From: Chara braunii
Taxonomy: Eukaryota; Streptophyta; Charophyceae; Charales; Characeae
Reading direction: 5' to 3'
Assembly (NCBI GenBank): GCA_003427395.1
Contig: BFEA01000490.1
Span: 632,278-696,277 of the forward strand
DNA length: 64,000 bases
Shown: positions 32,294 through 43,764 of the stretch, piece by piece
Layout: every line of letters starts with the position of its first letter
Position numbering within the stretch: the first letter of the stretch is position 1
Program-made: the position numbers and the translations under genes
Notes under the pieces: model-generated
What the model saw: only the letters and a program-made list of their open reading frames with translations
Database searches by the model: none
What the model was told of the DNA's origin: nothing

Positions 32294-32751
32294 GGGCCTC
32301 GTTAGACACTCCTTGGGGATGTGAAATCCACAAGGACGCGCTTGTTCCACCTGTCCTTGGGGACGAAATTGAAAAAGAAATGTGAAAACACCACAAGGAA
32401 ATTCCTTGTGGCATCCTTGTGGCCGCAGCCATTTCTTTCTTGTGCCCAAGGGACCTCGTGAGGTCCCTTGGGCACAAGGAGTCCGCGTTTCACGGAGAGG
32501 AGAGGGCACACGGGTAGATAGACGTTACAGCTGAGAATCTGGATCGTGGCGGCACCCTATTGGCTGAAGGCCTGAAGCACAACTGTTTTTTTTTTCTTTC
32601 TTTCTTTTTTTTTTCCTGACATCAGGCTTAGGAAATGTCCTCGGGCGACGTCCCCGAGGACAGGTGGAATGAAGAGCCCAAATTCCCTTACGAGCCACAA
32701 GGAAAATTCCTTGTGCCTCAAGGAAATCGTAAAGAGTGTCTAACGAGGCCC
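32294..32751. mobile_element. Tourist/Harbinger-type MITE
   Basis: The 18-bp terminal inverted repeats are perfect (GGGCCTCGTTAGACACTC at 32294 and its complement at 32734-32751), flanked by TTA on both sides (32291-32293, 32752-32754). A TTA duplication plus GGGCC ends are diagnostic for PIF/Harbinger-derived MITEs in plants. Inner palindromes (ACAAGGAAATTCCTTGTG, CGAGGTCCCTTGGGC..) give a folded structure. It is 458 bp long and has no transposase. Confidence 0.9.
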
Positions 32752-32940
32752 TTACCCCTTCATGTTGGGGTCGCAAAGGTAGGGGTGAGTGCCATTTGGC
32801 TAAGTGGGGTTAGTAGTTGGAAGGATATGAAGCGTCCTGCTGGCGAGGGTGCTAGTTGGTAGGATGGAAATAGGGCACAGCAGTGATGGAGATGGTGGCT
32901 CCACTGTGATAAGTCTTGCCAGAGTGGAGATTAGGGGGAG
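32752..32940 (+). repeat. Dispersed 190-bp repeat, copy 1
   Basis: It matches 36714-36901 nearly base for base (CTTACCCCT-CATGTTGGGG to GAGTGGAGATTAGG). The Harbinger MITE abuts its start. Confidence 0.8.
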
Positions 32941-32971
32941 GGTTTACTTGTGAGTCTTGTGTATTCCTATA

Positions 32972-33020
32972 TGGGACGCTGGGCCCGGTTCTCAGCACGT
33001 GTTGCTCCCCACGAATAGAT
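32972..33020 (+). mobile_element. Retroelement 3' tail copy
   Basis: GGGACGCTGGGCCCGGTTCTC..CCCCACGAATAGA followed by an A-rich stretch. Confidence 0.55.
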
Positions 33021-33085
33021 TTGAGCATTTTGAAAAATCAAAAAGAAAAAAAATGGGGAGGGTTTAGGTGGTCAGGGTATGTTAA

Positions 33086-33270
33086 ACCATCAGTACTTGG
33101 CCCATACATGGGCCGCGGGCCTTCCCCGTTAACGCGCCGCAGTTTTCGGGGTTGGGGGAAGGCCCGGCAGTGCAATGGAGGAGGATGTGCATGGGCCCAC
33201 AAAAAAACGGGGCAAAGGGACTGTAAGATGTCCTGGTGCTGTGCTATGTGGAAACGTTCGGAGGCTGAAG
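33086..33270 (+). mobile_element. TTAA-family element, left end
   Basis: TTAA (33082) is followed by ACCATCAGTACTTGGCCCA, then CGTTAACGCGCCGC. The interior matches 30230-30424. The right end was not found. Confidence 0.5.
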
Positions 33271-33482
33271 GTGACGAGGGGGAAAAGAGAAAAGGAAAGG
33301 AACTGCAACACGCGGCCACAAAGCTGGCTGAAGAGGCAAGGGCTTTCAGGCCCTTTTTCAATCAATTTTCACAATTTTCTCAGACATCCCCAAAGGGTAG
33401 TGTGGTAGTGTGACCTGGAAGGCGGACTGGGAACAGACAGGGACCACTGGTGCCCCCCAGTGGGCCCTGCTGGGCCCCAGCC

Positions 33483-33499
33483 CAAGACGTTGGTGTAGG

Positions 33500-33530
<31 letters not shown>

Positions 33531-33676
33531 TAGTTGGCAAAGGGACGGTAATCCAGCACACTTTCTCATGATTCCGTATGTGTTTCTTCCAAAATGTAAG
33601 GGACGCTGGACCCGGTTTCCAGCAGGTGCTGCTCCCCACCAATAGATGGAGCACCGCTAGCATCACCCGGGGTGTG

Positions 33677-33708
<32 letters not shown>
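33483..33708 (+). mobile_element. Retroelement 3' tail copy between poly(A) runs
   Basis: An A run (33500-33529) is followed by a full tail block GGGACGCTGGACCCGGTTTCC..CCCCACCAATAGATGGAGC (33600-33653) and a second A run (33681-33708). Confidence 0.7.
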
Positions 33709-33713
<5 letters not shown>

Positions 33714-33939
33714 GAAAAAAAAAAAAACAGATCGTTGCTTTTCTTTTTTTTCTTTTTTTTTTGGAAGAAAACTGGTTTTTCATGAGTGCCCACCAGCCCT
33801 GTAACGTTTTTGGAAGCAAACTGGTTTTTCATGAGTGCCCTCCAGCCCTGTAACATTAGCACTTTTTAGAATGTATCCGGCTGTACTTGTGGGCACAGTG
33901 GATAAATCTGAGGAGCATTCAATGCTTGCCAAAGGTTCC

Positions 33940-34226
33940 TAGTCTACAGCTTCACTGTGACGTAGCACTTTCCAGAATGTAGCTGGCTGCACTTCGGTGC
34001 AGCAGAGGATGTATTTGAGGGCAATCACGTACAGAGCTTGGTACCTCTTCTCCCCTTCGGTTTTTTTTTTGTTTTTTTTTTTTTTTAAAGGAATGGCCCA
34101 TGCGATATCCCTCGATCCTGGCGGCGGTAAGAGAACCGTCAGAATTGAGGGCTTACCTGTCGGGCTGCTCCATCTATTGGTGGGGAGCGGCACCTGCTGG
34201 AAACCGGGTCCAGCGTCCCATTGGTA
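33940..34226 (-). mobile_element. Retroelement 3' tail copy with poly(A), minus orientation
   Basis: A T run at 34061-34087 is followed by CTCCATCTATTGGTGGGGAG..GCTGGAAACCGGGTCCAGCG (in two parts) at 34170-34220. The left part (33940-34060) matches the GCCAGATACAT module of 29662-30137. Confidence 0.65.
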
Positions 34227-34535
34227 CATCGTGTAGCACTGAGATTGGTGTTTTTTGTTCCCTGGGGCTATGGTTGTTACTGACTCATCCTGGGGCTCCA
34301 TCATCCCATGGAGCTGCTAGTATCACCCTTCCCTGTTTAGGAGCACCCCTTATCTATTAACCCAGCCCTTATTTCAGCAGCCCCCCTGTTTGATTATTAC
34401 TATGCCTGTGTCCTGTGAACTCTTTATATCCTATTCCCTTGAAGGATTGGCTGAACATTCATATGTCTGGGACCACGTCGTTCCCCCCCTGAATCAACGT
34501 AAGACCCTGCTGAAAAAGCATCTGCTTCCATGTAT

Positions 34536-34745
34536 GAGCATGGCCCATCAGAGCTTGCTGCTATCTGGCGTTCCAACCAGTTCTGTTTGGCTGTCTTCAG
34601 CTCTCGTATGTGTCCCTGCAGTTCTCTGATGTACTCCTTGTCTTCCTTCTGCTCTATATGAGCATAGCCCATCAGATCTTGTGGCTATCTGGCGTTCCAA
34701 CCAGTTCTGTTTGGGTGTCTTCAGCTCTCGTATGTGTCCCCCCCC
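34536..34745. repeat. 133-bp tandem duplication
   Basis: AGCAT(G/A)GCCCATCAGA.CTTG..GGCGTTCCAACCAGTTCTG..CTCTCGTATGTGTCCC occurs at 34536-34618 and 34669-34741. The complement encodes a short coiled-coil-like stretch (RELKT.KQNWLERQIA) in both copies, but the frame is not conserved outside. Confidence 0.75.
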
Positions 34746-34814
34746 CCCCCTTCGTTTTTTTTTGTTTTCTGTTTTTTTTGTTCTTTTGGAAGCAATATCG
34801 CGGCTGTTTGTGCT

Positions 34815-35110
34815 TCTGCTCCCCGTGAGAGACGGGGAGCATTCAATGCTTGCCAACGGTTCCAAGTCCACAGCTTCACTGTGATGTAGCACTTTCCATA
34901 ATGTATCTGGCTGCACTTCGCTGCAGCAGCGGATGTATCTGAGGGCATTGCGTTCAGACTCTTCAGAGCTTGGTACCTTTTTTCCCCTGATTTTTTTTTT
35001 GGTTTTTTTTTTTTCCTTTTCAAGATTCTCGGCTGTTGGTGCTTCTGCTCCCAGCCAGAGCATTCAATGAGATCTTTCCATATGGATCTGGATGCACTTC
35101 TGCCCTGGCC
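34815..35110 (-). repeat. Dispersed module related to 29662-30137
   Basis: It contains the CTCCCCGTGAGAGACGGGGAG hairpin (shown in part), GTAGCACTTTCCA-AATGTA and CTGGCTGCACTTCGCTGCAG, in the orientation opposite to 29662. Confidence 0.6.
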
Positions 35111-35299
35111 ATTTTCATGTACACGAGTGGAAACACGAAAACAATAGCCGCTTTACATTCCAGCTGCTGGCAGCAGGTCCAGAATAAGGGCGGTACCTGT
35201 GCCAAGCATCAAATGTCCCATGTTGGTTCCCGCCCCCGGCAGGCTCGGCAAAATCGGCATATTCAGGCTCGGCTTCAGTAGCTGGGCCAAGTACTGGTG

Positions 35300-36110
35300 G
35301 TTTAAGCATGACCAGTGCACGAAGGGAGCCAAATTTCGAAAACTTGGTTGCGGTGGTGGTGTTCAGCGGATTGTCGGACGATGGGTTTCGCCATCACATC
35401 CACGAGTTGAAAGTTGGGCAATGCCAGAACGACACTGGTCGGAGCTGGGGTTTGGTTGCGCTGCCCTGTCACCTGAGTTATGTGGGGGTTAGAGGCCTGG
35501 TTGAGAGATCTGGGGAACTGTCAAGGGTGGAAGGCAGTCCAGTTGCTAACCGCGAGCTGCTACTAAGACGATGCGGCTCGGAGTTGGGGTGGGTCGCGCC
35601 GCCCTGTAACCCAGCAGTTGGGCACGTGGGCCTTGTAGAGCTTGGTATCTAGGATAGATGGGTTGAGGCAGTTCTAGGCTGGTCGGTTAAATAACACGGG
35701 GGTAACATGGTTTTTTATTATATCGGCTTCCAAATTATCCTAATTGGTTCTCAATTTTCACAAACAATTTTCCTGTTCTCGGTTGCTTTTGGCGGTCTTG
35801 AGAAAGCCTTAGGATTCTGGGTACCTTTTGCAAATCACTTTAGGCTTCTTTGATGCGGTTATATTCATGGATCTGCAGTTTTTCGATGCCAGAACGGCGC
35901 TGGCCGGTGCTAGGAGGTTGCCATGTAACCTGTTAATAGCAGGAGTGTGAGGCCTAGTAGAGAGATCTGGGGATGCCTTGGGATGGGCATTCCACGGGAA
36001 AACCAAGGGTTGCTGTCGGACGACACTGGCCAGAGCTGGGGTGAGTCATGTTGCCCTGTAACCTAGCAGGGTGGGGACATGAGGCCTGGGAGAGCTCGGC
36101 AGGGAATAAG
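35300..36110 (+). repeat. Dispersed repeat with internal duplications, copy 1
   Basis: Blocks CCAGAACGACACTGG..GGAGCTGGGGT and CCCTGTAACC..GAGGCCTGG(T/G)AGAG recur about every 100-200 bp. The family also covers 36900-37130 and 47422-48165. No coding potential is apparent. Confidence 0.7.
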
Positions 36111-36149
36111 ACAATGTTAGAGAATTTTAGATGGTTTTGATAGGGATTC

Positions 36150-36150
<1 letters not shown>

Positions 36151-36183
<33 letters not shown>

Positions 36184-36306
36184 CCCGTTAGAACAACCCG
36201 AGCTGACGCTAGAGGTGCTGGTAAGAGCAGACACCACTAACGCCGTCAGGGAGGCTCCATCTATTGGTGGGGAGCAGCACCTGCTGGAAAACGGGCCCAG
36301 CGTCCC
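36151..36306 (-). mobile_element. Retroelement 3' tail copy with poly(A), minus orientation
   Basis: A T run of about 33 (36151-36183), then GGTGCTGGTAAGAGCAG and GGCTCCATCTATTGGTGGGG..GGGCCCAGCGTCCC. Confidence 0.7.
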
Positions 36307-36713
36307 TTGACATGGTAATCATTCAATTATGTAAACTAAAGATTGTGAAGATTTGTAATATGTGTGCGTAATAGGATCTGTGATGATGAGCAGCATTGAT
36401 TGCCATCCAAGGAGGGGATTAACTGCTCATAAACCATACCTTCGCTACCCCATCCTGCTCCACCCATCCGTCGAAGCGTAAACCATTCAACAATACACAC
36501 AGGCGGGGGGGAATACAACTACTGACGAGCATCCACATCAAGCAGTCTGGAAAACAAGCATCCTACACGGTATAGCAATCATCCATCACGTACCAGGAAG
36601 ACAACGGAAACCCTAACCAATCCCCCTACTGACTGAGCATTCAAAAAACTTCTGTGGCTTTCCTTTTTGACTTGGTAATTGCTGCTTGAGTAGCCCAACA
36701 ATAGGCCTTTCCA

Positions 36714-36901
36714 GCTTACCCCTCCATGTTGGGGTCACATAGTTAGGGGTGAGTGTCGTTTGGCTAAGTGGGGTTAGCAGGTGGAAGGATATGACGCATC
36801 CTGCTGCCAAGGGGGCTAGCTGGTAGGATGGAAATAGGGCACAATAGCAGCGATGGAGATGGTGGCTCCACCGTAATAAGTCTTGCCGGAGTGGAGATTA
36901 G
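36714..36901 (+). repeat. Dispersed 190-bp repeat, copy 2
   Basis: Partner of 32752-32940. It continues directly into the 36900-37130 repeat. Confidence 0.8.
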
Positions 36902-37130
36902 GCAGAGGGCTTACGTGGTCTGGGTATGTCAAGCACGACCAGTGCATGAAGGGAGCCAAATATTTCGAAACCTTGGCTGCAGTGGCGGTGTTCAACGGAT
37001 CGTTCGACGGCGGGTTTCACCATCATATCCACGAGTTTAAGGTTGGTCGACGCCAAAACGACGCTGGCCGGAGCTGGGGTTTGGTTGCATTGCCCTGTAA
37101 CTTGAGTTATGTGGGGGTTAGAGAGGCGAG
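36902..37130 (+). repeat. Dispersed repeat, copy 2 of the 35300 family
   Basis: GACCAGTGCATGAAGGGAGCC through CCTGTAACTTGAGTTATGTG (ends shown) matches 35310-35490. Confidence 0.75.
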
Positions 37131-38599
37131 CACGTTTTGACACCGCCATCTTTGGCGATTTACGCAGCTCCCTTTTGACATTGACACCTAATCTAGCTTT
37201 TTAGACCGACGAAGAAGAAGCGGCGCGTCGCGCACGCGCAGCGGGAGACGGGCGCTAGACAACCCTGCGTCGCGGGTTGACGCGGGTCGGGGTTTGACCC
37301 CGTGTACGGGGTTCCACGTGGAGACTCCATAGCCGCTGACCCACCAAGGTGGGGGCACCAAGAGTGGCAGCAACGTGGGGTTCGAGTGGAGTGTGCATGG
37401 GGATCGCCAAAGTGCGCAGGACAGCGCGGTGAACCCGGAGTGGACAACAGGAACGATGTTGACTGGTGCAAGACAGAGCGATGAAGCACATGACGACATC
37501 GCAGCGAAACAAGTGTGGACAACACTGACGATGAAGCAGTAGGCAAGACAGCGTGGCGAAGCAAGCGTGGACATCAACAGGGACGACGACCGCAAGGCCG
37601 CAAACAATCTGCGGAAGGAGGGTACACAGTGCGGCTGACAGAAGCCACAACGTAAAAGGGTACTGGGAGAGCGAGGAGGGACTGTGGGGTTGGAGGAGAA
37701 TCGAGAGAGAGACCGGCATCGAGCACATCTGAAGAAGGAATAACATTCCGGGGAACACCAGGAGTCAGTGAGACCGGAGGTGAATAGGGAGGGAGGCTGG
37801 TATCGAACACGGCCGAAGAAAGTCCGGGGAGCGGCAAAAGCGGCACGACGCAAGCCGGCACACGCGAGCAAGCGAGGAGCTGGGAATACGGAGTGAGCGA
37901 GATGATGAAGGGAATAGGACAGGGTAAGTAGAGGAAAGGCAGAAGAGGAATTGCGCCGGGGAAACCCTACAGAAGTGCGGAAGTGGTAAGTCAACGACGC
38001 AGTCCTCACAGTGGGTAGATCACAGGTAAGACTCCGCTTGGTCTCCCGGCCCGCCCTGCCACCCCCACTGACCCCGCAGCCCATCCCGCCCCCCTGCCCT
38101 TCTCCCCGAGGGCTCCGCCGAGCCAAAAAAAAAAAAAAAACCTAAAAATACACAAAACAAAGAAGCCAACCTTACAGCCGAGACTAGCGGCGAATCAGTC
38201 AATCAACAAAACAAACAAAGCACACAAGAACGGCGGGAGAGGTGGAAAGCGCGGACAGGTACTTTGTGAAGGCGGGTACAACGAAGGCGATAACTCATTG
38301 CCATCGGGACAGCCCAACCCCCTTCACCACGTCTCCACCTATCCAACAATCAACAATAAGGACCACCACACAGCTCAGAGACAGCACAGGCTCTTCCTCA
38401 TCACACCGTGCACAGGGGTTCTTTCACATCACACACCCCCCGCACAGCTTGCGTGATGAAACTGGAGTATAGAAGGGTCAGGGGACCCGGGTCCCTCATT
38501 TTTTACCAGGGAGCCNTGAGACACAATATGGGGAGGCAACTCGCGATCTGCCCGTATAGCAGACCAGCAATCACGAAGCAGGCAACCTCGAGCCCTTCA
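37131..38599. other. GC-rich region upstream of the LINE, possible 5' UTR
   Basis: A long minus-strand frame (38126-37188, 312 codons) has compositional bias and no motif; I treat it as non-coding. On the plus strand, degenerate repeats around GTGGACAACA and GCGATGAAGCA recur at 37440-37570. If the LINE is full length, this would be its 5' UTR. An N is at 38516. Confidence 0.4.
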
Positions 38600-38747
38600 C
38601 CCCCCCCCCCCCCCCCCCCTGGACACACGACAGCAATGGCCAACCCCCCAAGAAACCGCAACCCTCAACCAGGATGAACCGAAACCCGCAGACCAGGGGA
38701 CGGGGGCGTCGACCTCACAAAAATCACCTCGGGACAGAGATCTGGAG

Positions 38748-41700
38748 ATGCCTACAGCGGGTGAAGCGAACGAGGAGGAAGACGAGATGGAAAAGGGAGC
38801 GGGCAGTGAGGAAGAAGAGGAGGAGGAGGAGATGTTAACGGAAGAGGAGAAAAGCATCGAAAAGACAACAGCAAAAAAAAAATCAGAAAAGACGATTGCT
38901 CATAAACAAGGGGAAACCACAAAAGCCTCAAAAGACTTAAAGGTTTCTTGGGCGCAGCGAGTACGGAGTACCATCCATGGAAAAACCCTCACCATCAAAA
39001 GGGATGGCCGCACATCACAGCAGGGGGAGGAGGAGACGCTGAAGATGCCTCTCTGAAACCTCTCATCGGCGCGGGCATACTTCCTCACCCTGTTTCTCCT
39101 CCCCTCGGAAAACCAAGTAGTTGACCAGGGGGGGAGAAAGACAGTGATGAAGACATACCCAACTGATAAACTGAAAGAGTGGGATCAAGCCTACATCAAA
39201 CATGCAAATAACTGGCTGTTCCAAGGAGACATCGAGCAAAAGTCAGTCAATGATAAAATTCGATGGATAAGCAAACGCCTGGAAGAAATGAAGGGCAGCC
39301 CCGAAGCGGTGCAGGAATTCTTCCTCATCCACCCCCTCTCATCAACAGTATTCACAGTCCTCAGCTTGTTCACACAGGACAAGCAAAGAATTGATGGATG
39401 GCGGAGAGTAAGATGGGAGGGATCGGAGGTGAGGATATTCCCATGGCAACCAAAAAAGTTGTCCCCGGAGGAGAAGAGGGAACAACTTATGAAAGATTTC
39501 TTTTGGGTAGAGATGCGGCATATTCCAGTGGAGGTACAGGATGCATTCGTCCATGATTTGGGCCAACAGTACAACATAGTGGATTTCATTGACCCGCTCC
39601 CCTCCTTTGTGGCGAGGCGGGATGACTATATGATGCTGGCCCTTGACCTTCCCAAGGACCAGCCGTTCTCCATGGATGACATAATCCCCTACAGAATGGG
39701 CGGAAAGATATACCAAATACACACCGCGCACAAATTCTGCCCATGGTGCCATAAGTGTAGGGCGTATAGCCACCTCAGCATGGAGTCCGCGTGCCCCCAA
39801 CATCCCAACATGCGGGGGCCAAAAGCGGGACGGCTCCAACAGGACCCGCGCAGACCCAACAGATGGACCACGGTGGACCGGGGCCACGAAGGGTGGGTAT
39901 ATTTGGAGGACATCGACCCCGAAGGAAGACCCAAAGGTTGGACATGGGAAGGGCGGGGGGACCCCTGTAGAGCGACACGACCGCCGGGCGAATGGGTACC
40001 CCTCGCGAGGAAAGCAGCCCCTGCGCTGGGAAACAATGCGCTACCCACACAGCCATCCGTGGGGGAGAAGACTGGGCTGCCCACACAGCCCCCCAAAAAC
40101 CCGATCGAGAAAACACCCGCCCTCAAAGCCCTGCCCCCTCACGGAACAGACAAGCAACTCAAACCCCAAAACAAACAGCTTCAAGGGGGATAAAAGGGTC
40201 GGGGCTGGGGTCCGGCAGCAATGGAGTACATGCCAGTAGTCCAACAAACAACCTTGGACACGAAAGGGTCACGGCAGCAAGGGAAACTCGGCCCCATACC
40301 CGCCCCCCATAGCCCCGAGTTGGCAAAAGGGAAACCGACATTGCAGCAGAACTCGCAGGACCTGCAGCAGGGGAAACTCGGCCCCACACCTACCCCCCAT
40401 AACCCCGAATTACTCCTGCGGCAGAATCCACAGGACCTGTTCGAAGACGCTTTTGGAGTAGAACCCATGGACATAGAAACGGTCCCGGGTCCCTCCCCCC
40501 CCCCCCCCCCCCCTCCGGAGGTGGAGATGACGGACGCTCAGGAACAGGGCGTCGGTCAGGCCACCCCCCCAGAAGGGGGCACTGCAAAGCACGACGAGGC
40601 GGGGACTGGAACGGAAACAGTGGGGCTGCAGGACGTGGCGGACTGGCTGATGGACAACTTACACTTAAGATACGGGGAAGGGAGCGACCAGTTCTGGGAC
40701 AACACCTACCGGGAGCTTATCCCCCTCCTGGAAAGTAGCGCCAGCCTCCAGAAGGCCCTGACCAAAGGGCTGCCAGTGGGGACAAACTGGTCAGAGGTCT
40801 GCCACCGACTCTGGGGTATTGTGGCTGCCCGCTTCCACCCTCCGCCCCCCGGGCAGGACCCAACATCAGGATCAAAACAGGAGGTGGAACAGCAAGAGCA
40901 GGGGCAGCGGGACGAAGGGATGCAACAGACCCAGGGCCAGCCAAATGCAGTCAAACGGGGTGGGCAGCAAGGCGGGACACAGCGGGTGGAGAAATAGGGG
41001 GGGCGCTCTGGGAGGAAGACGGGGAAAGAGCAAAACAAGGGGGGTGGGGATGCACAACACAGCACTAACGATGACACAGAGGCGGGCCTAGTGGACACGG
41101 GGAAAGATACAACTGTCAGCCTAGATGGGGCATCGGACACACACAGCGTGGGCAAACCAGAGGCCACCCGCTCCCCGGGCGCAACGGTGTGGCAGGACGA
41201 GGGGCAGCAAGCGGAAGGACAACGGGGGGAGCGACAACGGGGAGAGGACAGGGTGGAAACGGGGCGGATACAGGAAGAACAGGATAAGGGCGAGGTACAG
41301 ACCACCAGCCAACAGGGGAAGGGACAGCGGGGAAAGGATCCGGCGGGGACGTCACGAGTAGAATAGGGACAAGGAGCAAATAAAGAACAGAACAGTAGCA
41401 CAGCGATCCCAGAAGCGATCACAGACAATACTGAGCACACAAAGCAGGGGTCTGAGGAAACGGGGACAGGCTCGGCCAAAGAGCAACAGCACGAGACTGA
41501 TACAACAACACCACCTCGGGACGATCCAGCAAACACAGACCACACAGAGAAGGGACCTGACGATAAGGGGACAAGTCCGGTGCAAGAGCAGAAACAAGAG
41601 GATGGCCCGGAAGCTGTAGCAGGACTGTGTTTAGCGCTCCCCGCCTTGGATAAGGCCAAACCGGCAAAGCCACCTTCCCCACACAAGCCACCCCCGCCCA

Positions 41701-42245
41701 AGCCCCCGGACACGGAACTCACGAGTCGCAGGCAAAAAATCAGACATCTATTGGAGACTGCATCTGTCTGCGACTCTCCCCAGCAAAAAGGCATAGTCCT
41801 GCTGCCGGTCCGGCAGAGGGAGGGAGCATGGGAGGTGGGGCTGTCAGCTCCCCTAGGTACCACACACGAAGAAGTCACCCTCCAGGGATACTCCTCGGTG
41901 TTTCTCTCGCTCACCCCTTGGGCCGGGAATGCGGTGTTGGGAAAGATGGACATTCACCAGTTGATTCATAACCGGCTCCCGGGAGGAGCCTCCGCGGCCT
42001 TGGTGTTCTCCAAAGGACCAGGGAGATTAGGGCTCAAAGACATATATGTGTGCTATGACCACTTGAAATCTGACGAGTTGAGGTGGCTAGACTCGGAAGG
42101 ACTTACTGACCTGCAACTGCTGAAAATAAAGGCGGGCGACCTTTGGTCCGCCAATGAAATCGGGGACCTCCTAGTCCAAATCCTCAGACGTGGAATTTTG
42201 TGGAAAGGCGGACTCTTGGATACGGAAAACTGGCTGGCTCTGTGA
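38748..42245 (+). pseudogene. LINE ORF1 (CCHC nucleic-acid-binding protein), unusually long
   Basis: A single frame of about 1,165 codons is interrupted only by TGA 39054, TAA 40191, TAG 40995 and TAG 41364, each one transition from a sense codon. The open frame also extends upstream of 38748 to the C run near 38600. The N-terminus is acidic (EEEDEMEKG, EEEEEEE). Around 39144-40193 lies the nucleic-acid-binding part, ending in CHKC-RAYSH-x6-C (a C-x2-C-x4-H-x6-C knuckle) preceded by CPWC. A Pro/Gln/Gly-rich low-complexity linker fills 40200-41600. A second globular region (about 41730-42245: KGIVLLPVRQREGAWEVG, LIHNRLPGGASAALVFSKG, LDSEGLTDLQLLK) ends the frame. Typical plant LINE ORF1 proteins are much shorter. 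Confidence 0.8.
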
Positions 42246-42292
42246 TTAACACCAAGGGGGTCTGGAAATTACTACCCGATTAATATCAGGGG

Positions 42293-43762
42293 ATGGATGT
42301 GGTGGAAGCCTTGTACGGTCGGAACAGAACCTGGAAGCTTTGCAAAAGACAAGCCGACCTCGACCTCCTTTCGCTAAATATGAACGGCCTCGCTTCGGAA
42401 AAATTCCCTAAAAAACAAGCAATCATGGACCTGTTGAAGGGCGTCGATGGGAAGGCCTGGCCGGACGTTATATGCTTGCAAGAAACCCACCTCATGGACA
42501 GCCCTGACCACAACCACAAGCATAAAGAGATCTGGGCCCACCAAGCCTTCCGCGCACTCGCCCCGCGCCCGGGCAGCGGGGGTGTGGCCATATGGCTCCC
42601 GCCGGACTCCAAAGTAGAAATGCTTAACTGGGACGCAGATCGCGAGGAGGGCCGATGGGTCTACCTATTGGCAATGCTGGAGATCGAGGTGGTAAGTATC
42701 CTGAATGTATACGCCCCCAATTAGTCGGCGGCACGTTAAACCTTTTTTGAGTCTCTCAAACCCAAGCTACCGGTAGGCATCCCTGTGATTTTGGTGGGAG
42801 ACTTTAATGCGGCCCCGGACCGCTGGCTGGACAGGTGGCAAATTCCGGCTCCCTGTCCCTTCTACGTGGAACACGACGAGAGGATGATTGCGGAACTTTC
42901 ACAATCACTTAGCCTCTTTGACACCTTCCGTTGACATTTCCCCACTGACCGTCGCTTCACCTGCTTTCGCAAGAACGACACGGACACGGTGACCAAGTCC
43001 ACGATCGACCTCATACTTATCTCAGAGGAGATCCAAGGGGCGCTCCAGATCGCAGAGATATTTCCTCGTAGCCCCTATCCAGGTCTGGACCATGCGATGT
43101 GCATGGCAATCTTTTCCTTAAGGAGAAAATCGGATCAATGCAGGGGCTTTTATAAGTTGAACACCTCCCTCTTGACCCTCGAGCGATTCAATACCTACCT
43201 CGCAGAGGTGTGGTCCGTTTGGCAGGAACAAAAACATCAGATCCAAGACGAAATTGAATGGTTCAACAACGGCCTGGCTTTTATAGGCCGCAAGTGCAAT
43301 GAATACTCTAAACTTCTCGCGGCACGTCGCCACGTAAAGGAACTAAACTTACAACGACAACTGCAGCACATACAACGACAAGAAAACGAGACAGATGAGG
43401 AGCAAACGGAGCTCGCCAGAACCGTCCAGACCATCGGGACCTGCCTGGTGGATTGCATGGAATATAGATGGCAAGGTGTGCGGATCCTCGGGCGACTCTC
43501 CAAACATAATACAGAGGGGGTCATGGACGCTCGTTTTTTTGCCATGGCCAAGGCTAATTCAGGGAGGATAGTCATAGAAGCCTTGGAGGACCCCAAAATT
43601 CACCAAGGCCCCCTGCACACGTCTACCGCTGCCTGCACAAAAATAGCACGTGACTTCTACCAAACCTTGTTCACCTCGGAGTGTGGGCAGCTCCCCACTC
43701 ATCGACAAACAACGGACATTGCCGAATTCTTGCGCCCGCTTACTAGCAGAGAGCACGTCTAG
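42293..43762 (+). pseudogene. LINE ORF2: APE-type endonuclease and linker
   Basis: The frame shows all endonuclease blocks: LDLLSLNMNGLAS, VICLQETHL, GSGGVAIWLP, ILNVYAPN, then after two stops (TAG 42722, TAA 42737) VILVGDFNAAPDR, a TGA (42932), CFRKNDTDTVTKSTIDLILIS and PGLDHAMCMAIFS. This enzyme nicks the target to prime reverse transcription. The linker (43130-43762) is helical and charged. A one-base loss near 43755 shifts the frame into the RT. The start was chosen at the ATG 48 bp after the ORF1 stop. Confidence 0.9.
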
Positions 43763-43764
43763 AC

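Noticed and set aside
37188-38126. 312-codon minus-strand ORF
   Set aside because: Compositional bias (Ser/Pro/Arg/Cys), internal degenerate repeats and no recognisable motif. It is antisense to the likely LINE 5' region.
40706-41953. 415-codon minus-strand ORF opposite LINE ORF1
   Set aside because: It is the antisense shadow of the low-complexity Gln/Gly/Pro linker of ORF1.
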